This document shows, one piece after another, positions 63,990 through 64,000 of a stretch of 64,000 nucleotides of DNA (its first letter is position 1; every line of letters starts with the position of its first letter). Under the pieces are notes generated by a model, which saw nothing but the letters and a program-made list of their open reading frames with translations, was not told where the DNA came from and did no database searches. Source of the DNA: Cynocephalus volans. Its lineage: Eukaryota; Chordata; Mammalia; Dermoptera; Cynocephalidae. Made by a program: the position numbers and the translations under genes. Where the stretch lies: contig NC_084462.1 in assembly GCF_027409185.1 (NCBI RefSeq), positions 153,809,490 through 153,873,489 of the forward strand, read 5' to 3'.

Positions 63990-64000
63990 TTTTTTTTTTT
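63990..64000 (+). repeat. T run at the window edge
   Basis: Eleven T reach the right edge. It may be the start of a minus-strand SINE tail continuing outside the window. Confidence 0.6.

Larger units (their letters stand above)
55270..64000 (-). other. DPF3: DPF3 intron upstream of the PHD1 exon (partial)
   Basis: This is at least 8.7 kb of intron, open at the right edge. I searched for the expected C2H2-finger exon on the minus strand and did not find it. The interval 55275-57900 has no repeat I can name. 59150-61600 looks like ordinary unique sequence, GC-rich in part near 60000-60700. Confidence 0.85.

Overview
This is a non-primate mammalian nuclear genomic window carrying the 3' part of one protein-coding gene, DPF3 (D4, zinc and double PHD fingers 3; BAF45C), on the minus strand. 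Five coding exon segments can be read directly, with canonical splice sites and matching codon phases. Everything else is intron, UTR or 3' flanking DNA filled with interspersed repeats. I found no prokaryotic features, no CRISPR array and no evidence for an undescribed gene system.

Organism. Four SINE copies (13121-13211, 14053-14220, 20647-20796, 33628-33771) derive from tRNA-Ile and occur as monomers or dimers. They match what I recall of the CYN SINEs of colugos (Dermoptera, Galeopterus). I noticed no Alu, B1/B2, carnivore or ungulate SINEs. The best guess is a colugo, at moderate confidence. Mammal-wide relics (MIR, L2, L3/CR1, MLT1 LTRs, MER5-like and Tigger elements) are abundant.

Layout, in transcription order from right to left. 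55270-64000 is the end of a large upstream intron; exons for the N-terminal region and the C2H2 finger lie beyond the right edge. 55141-55269 encodes the first half of PHD finger 1. From its donor two fates are possible. Splicing 2.9 kb to 52255 uses an alternative terminal exon (52053-52255) that encodes the short isoform DPF3a, with only half of PHD1 and a Ser/acidic/Arg-Gly tail. Splicing 38.9 kb to 16270 continues through 16158-16270, 3739-3820 and 3157-3227, completes both PHD fingers and gives DPF3b. A minus-strand AATAAA at 3044-3049 probably ends the DPF3b transcript. 1-3019 is repeat-bearing 3' flank.

Repeat landscape. The 3821-16157 intron is the most layered. It holds a Tigger-like element, a full-length but dead mariner (6669-7932) and a roughly 6 kb antisense ancient L1 (8755-14770). 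That L1 was invaded by a younger sense L1 (10480-12400, perfect 14-bp target duplication) containing a 270-bp pure purine tract, a 33-nt 5' fragment of U2 snRNA flanked by a perfect 16-bp duplication, and two tRNA-Ile SINEs. The 16271-52052 intron has two MLT1 LTRs, two further SINEs, an L3/CR1 relic, a palindromic mariner MITE and three notable inverted repeats.

Function. DPF3b is a BAF (SWI/SNF) chromatin-remodelling subunit that reads acetylated histone H3 through its tandem PHD module. DPF3a lacks that reader. The architecture visible here is the genomic basis of that choice.
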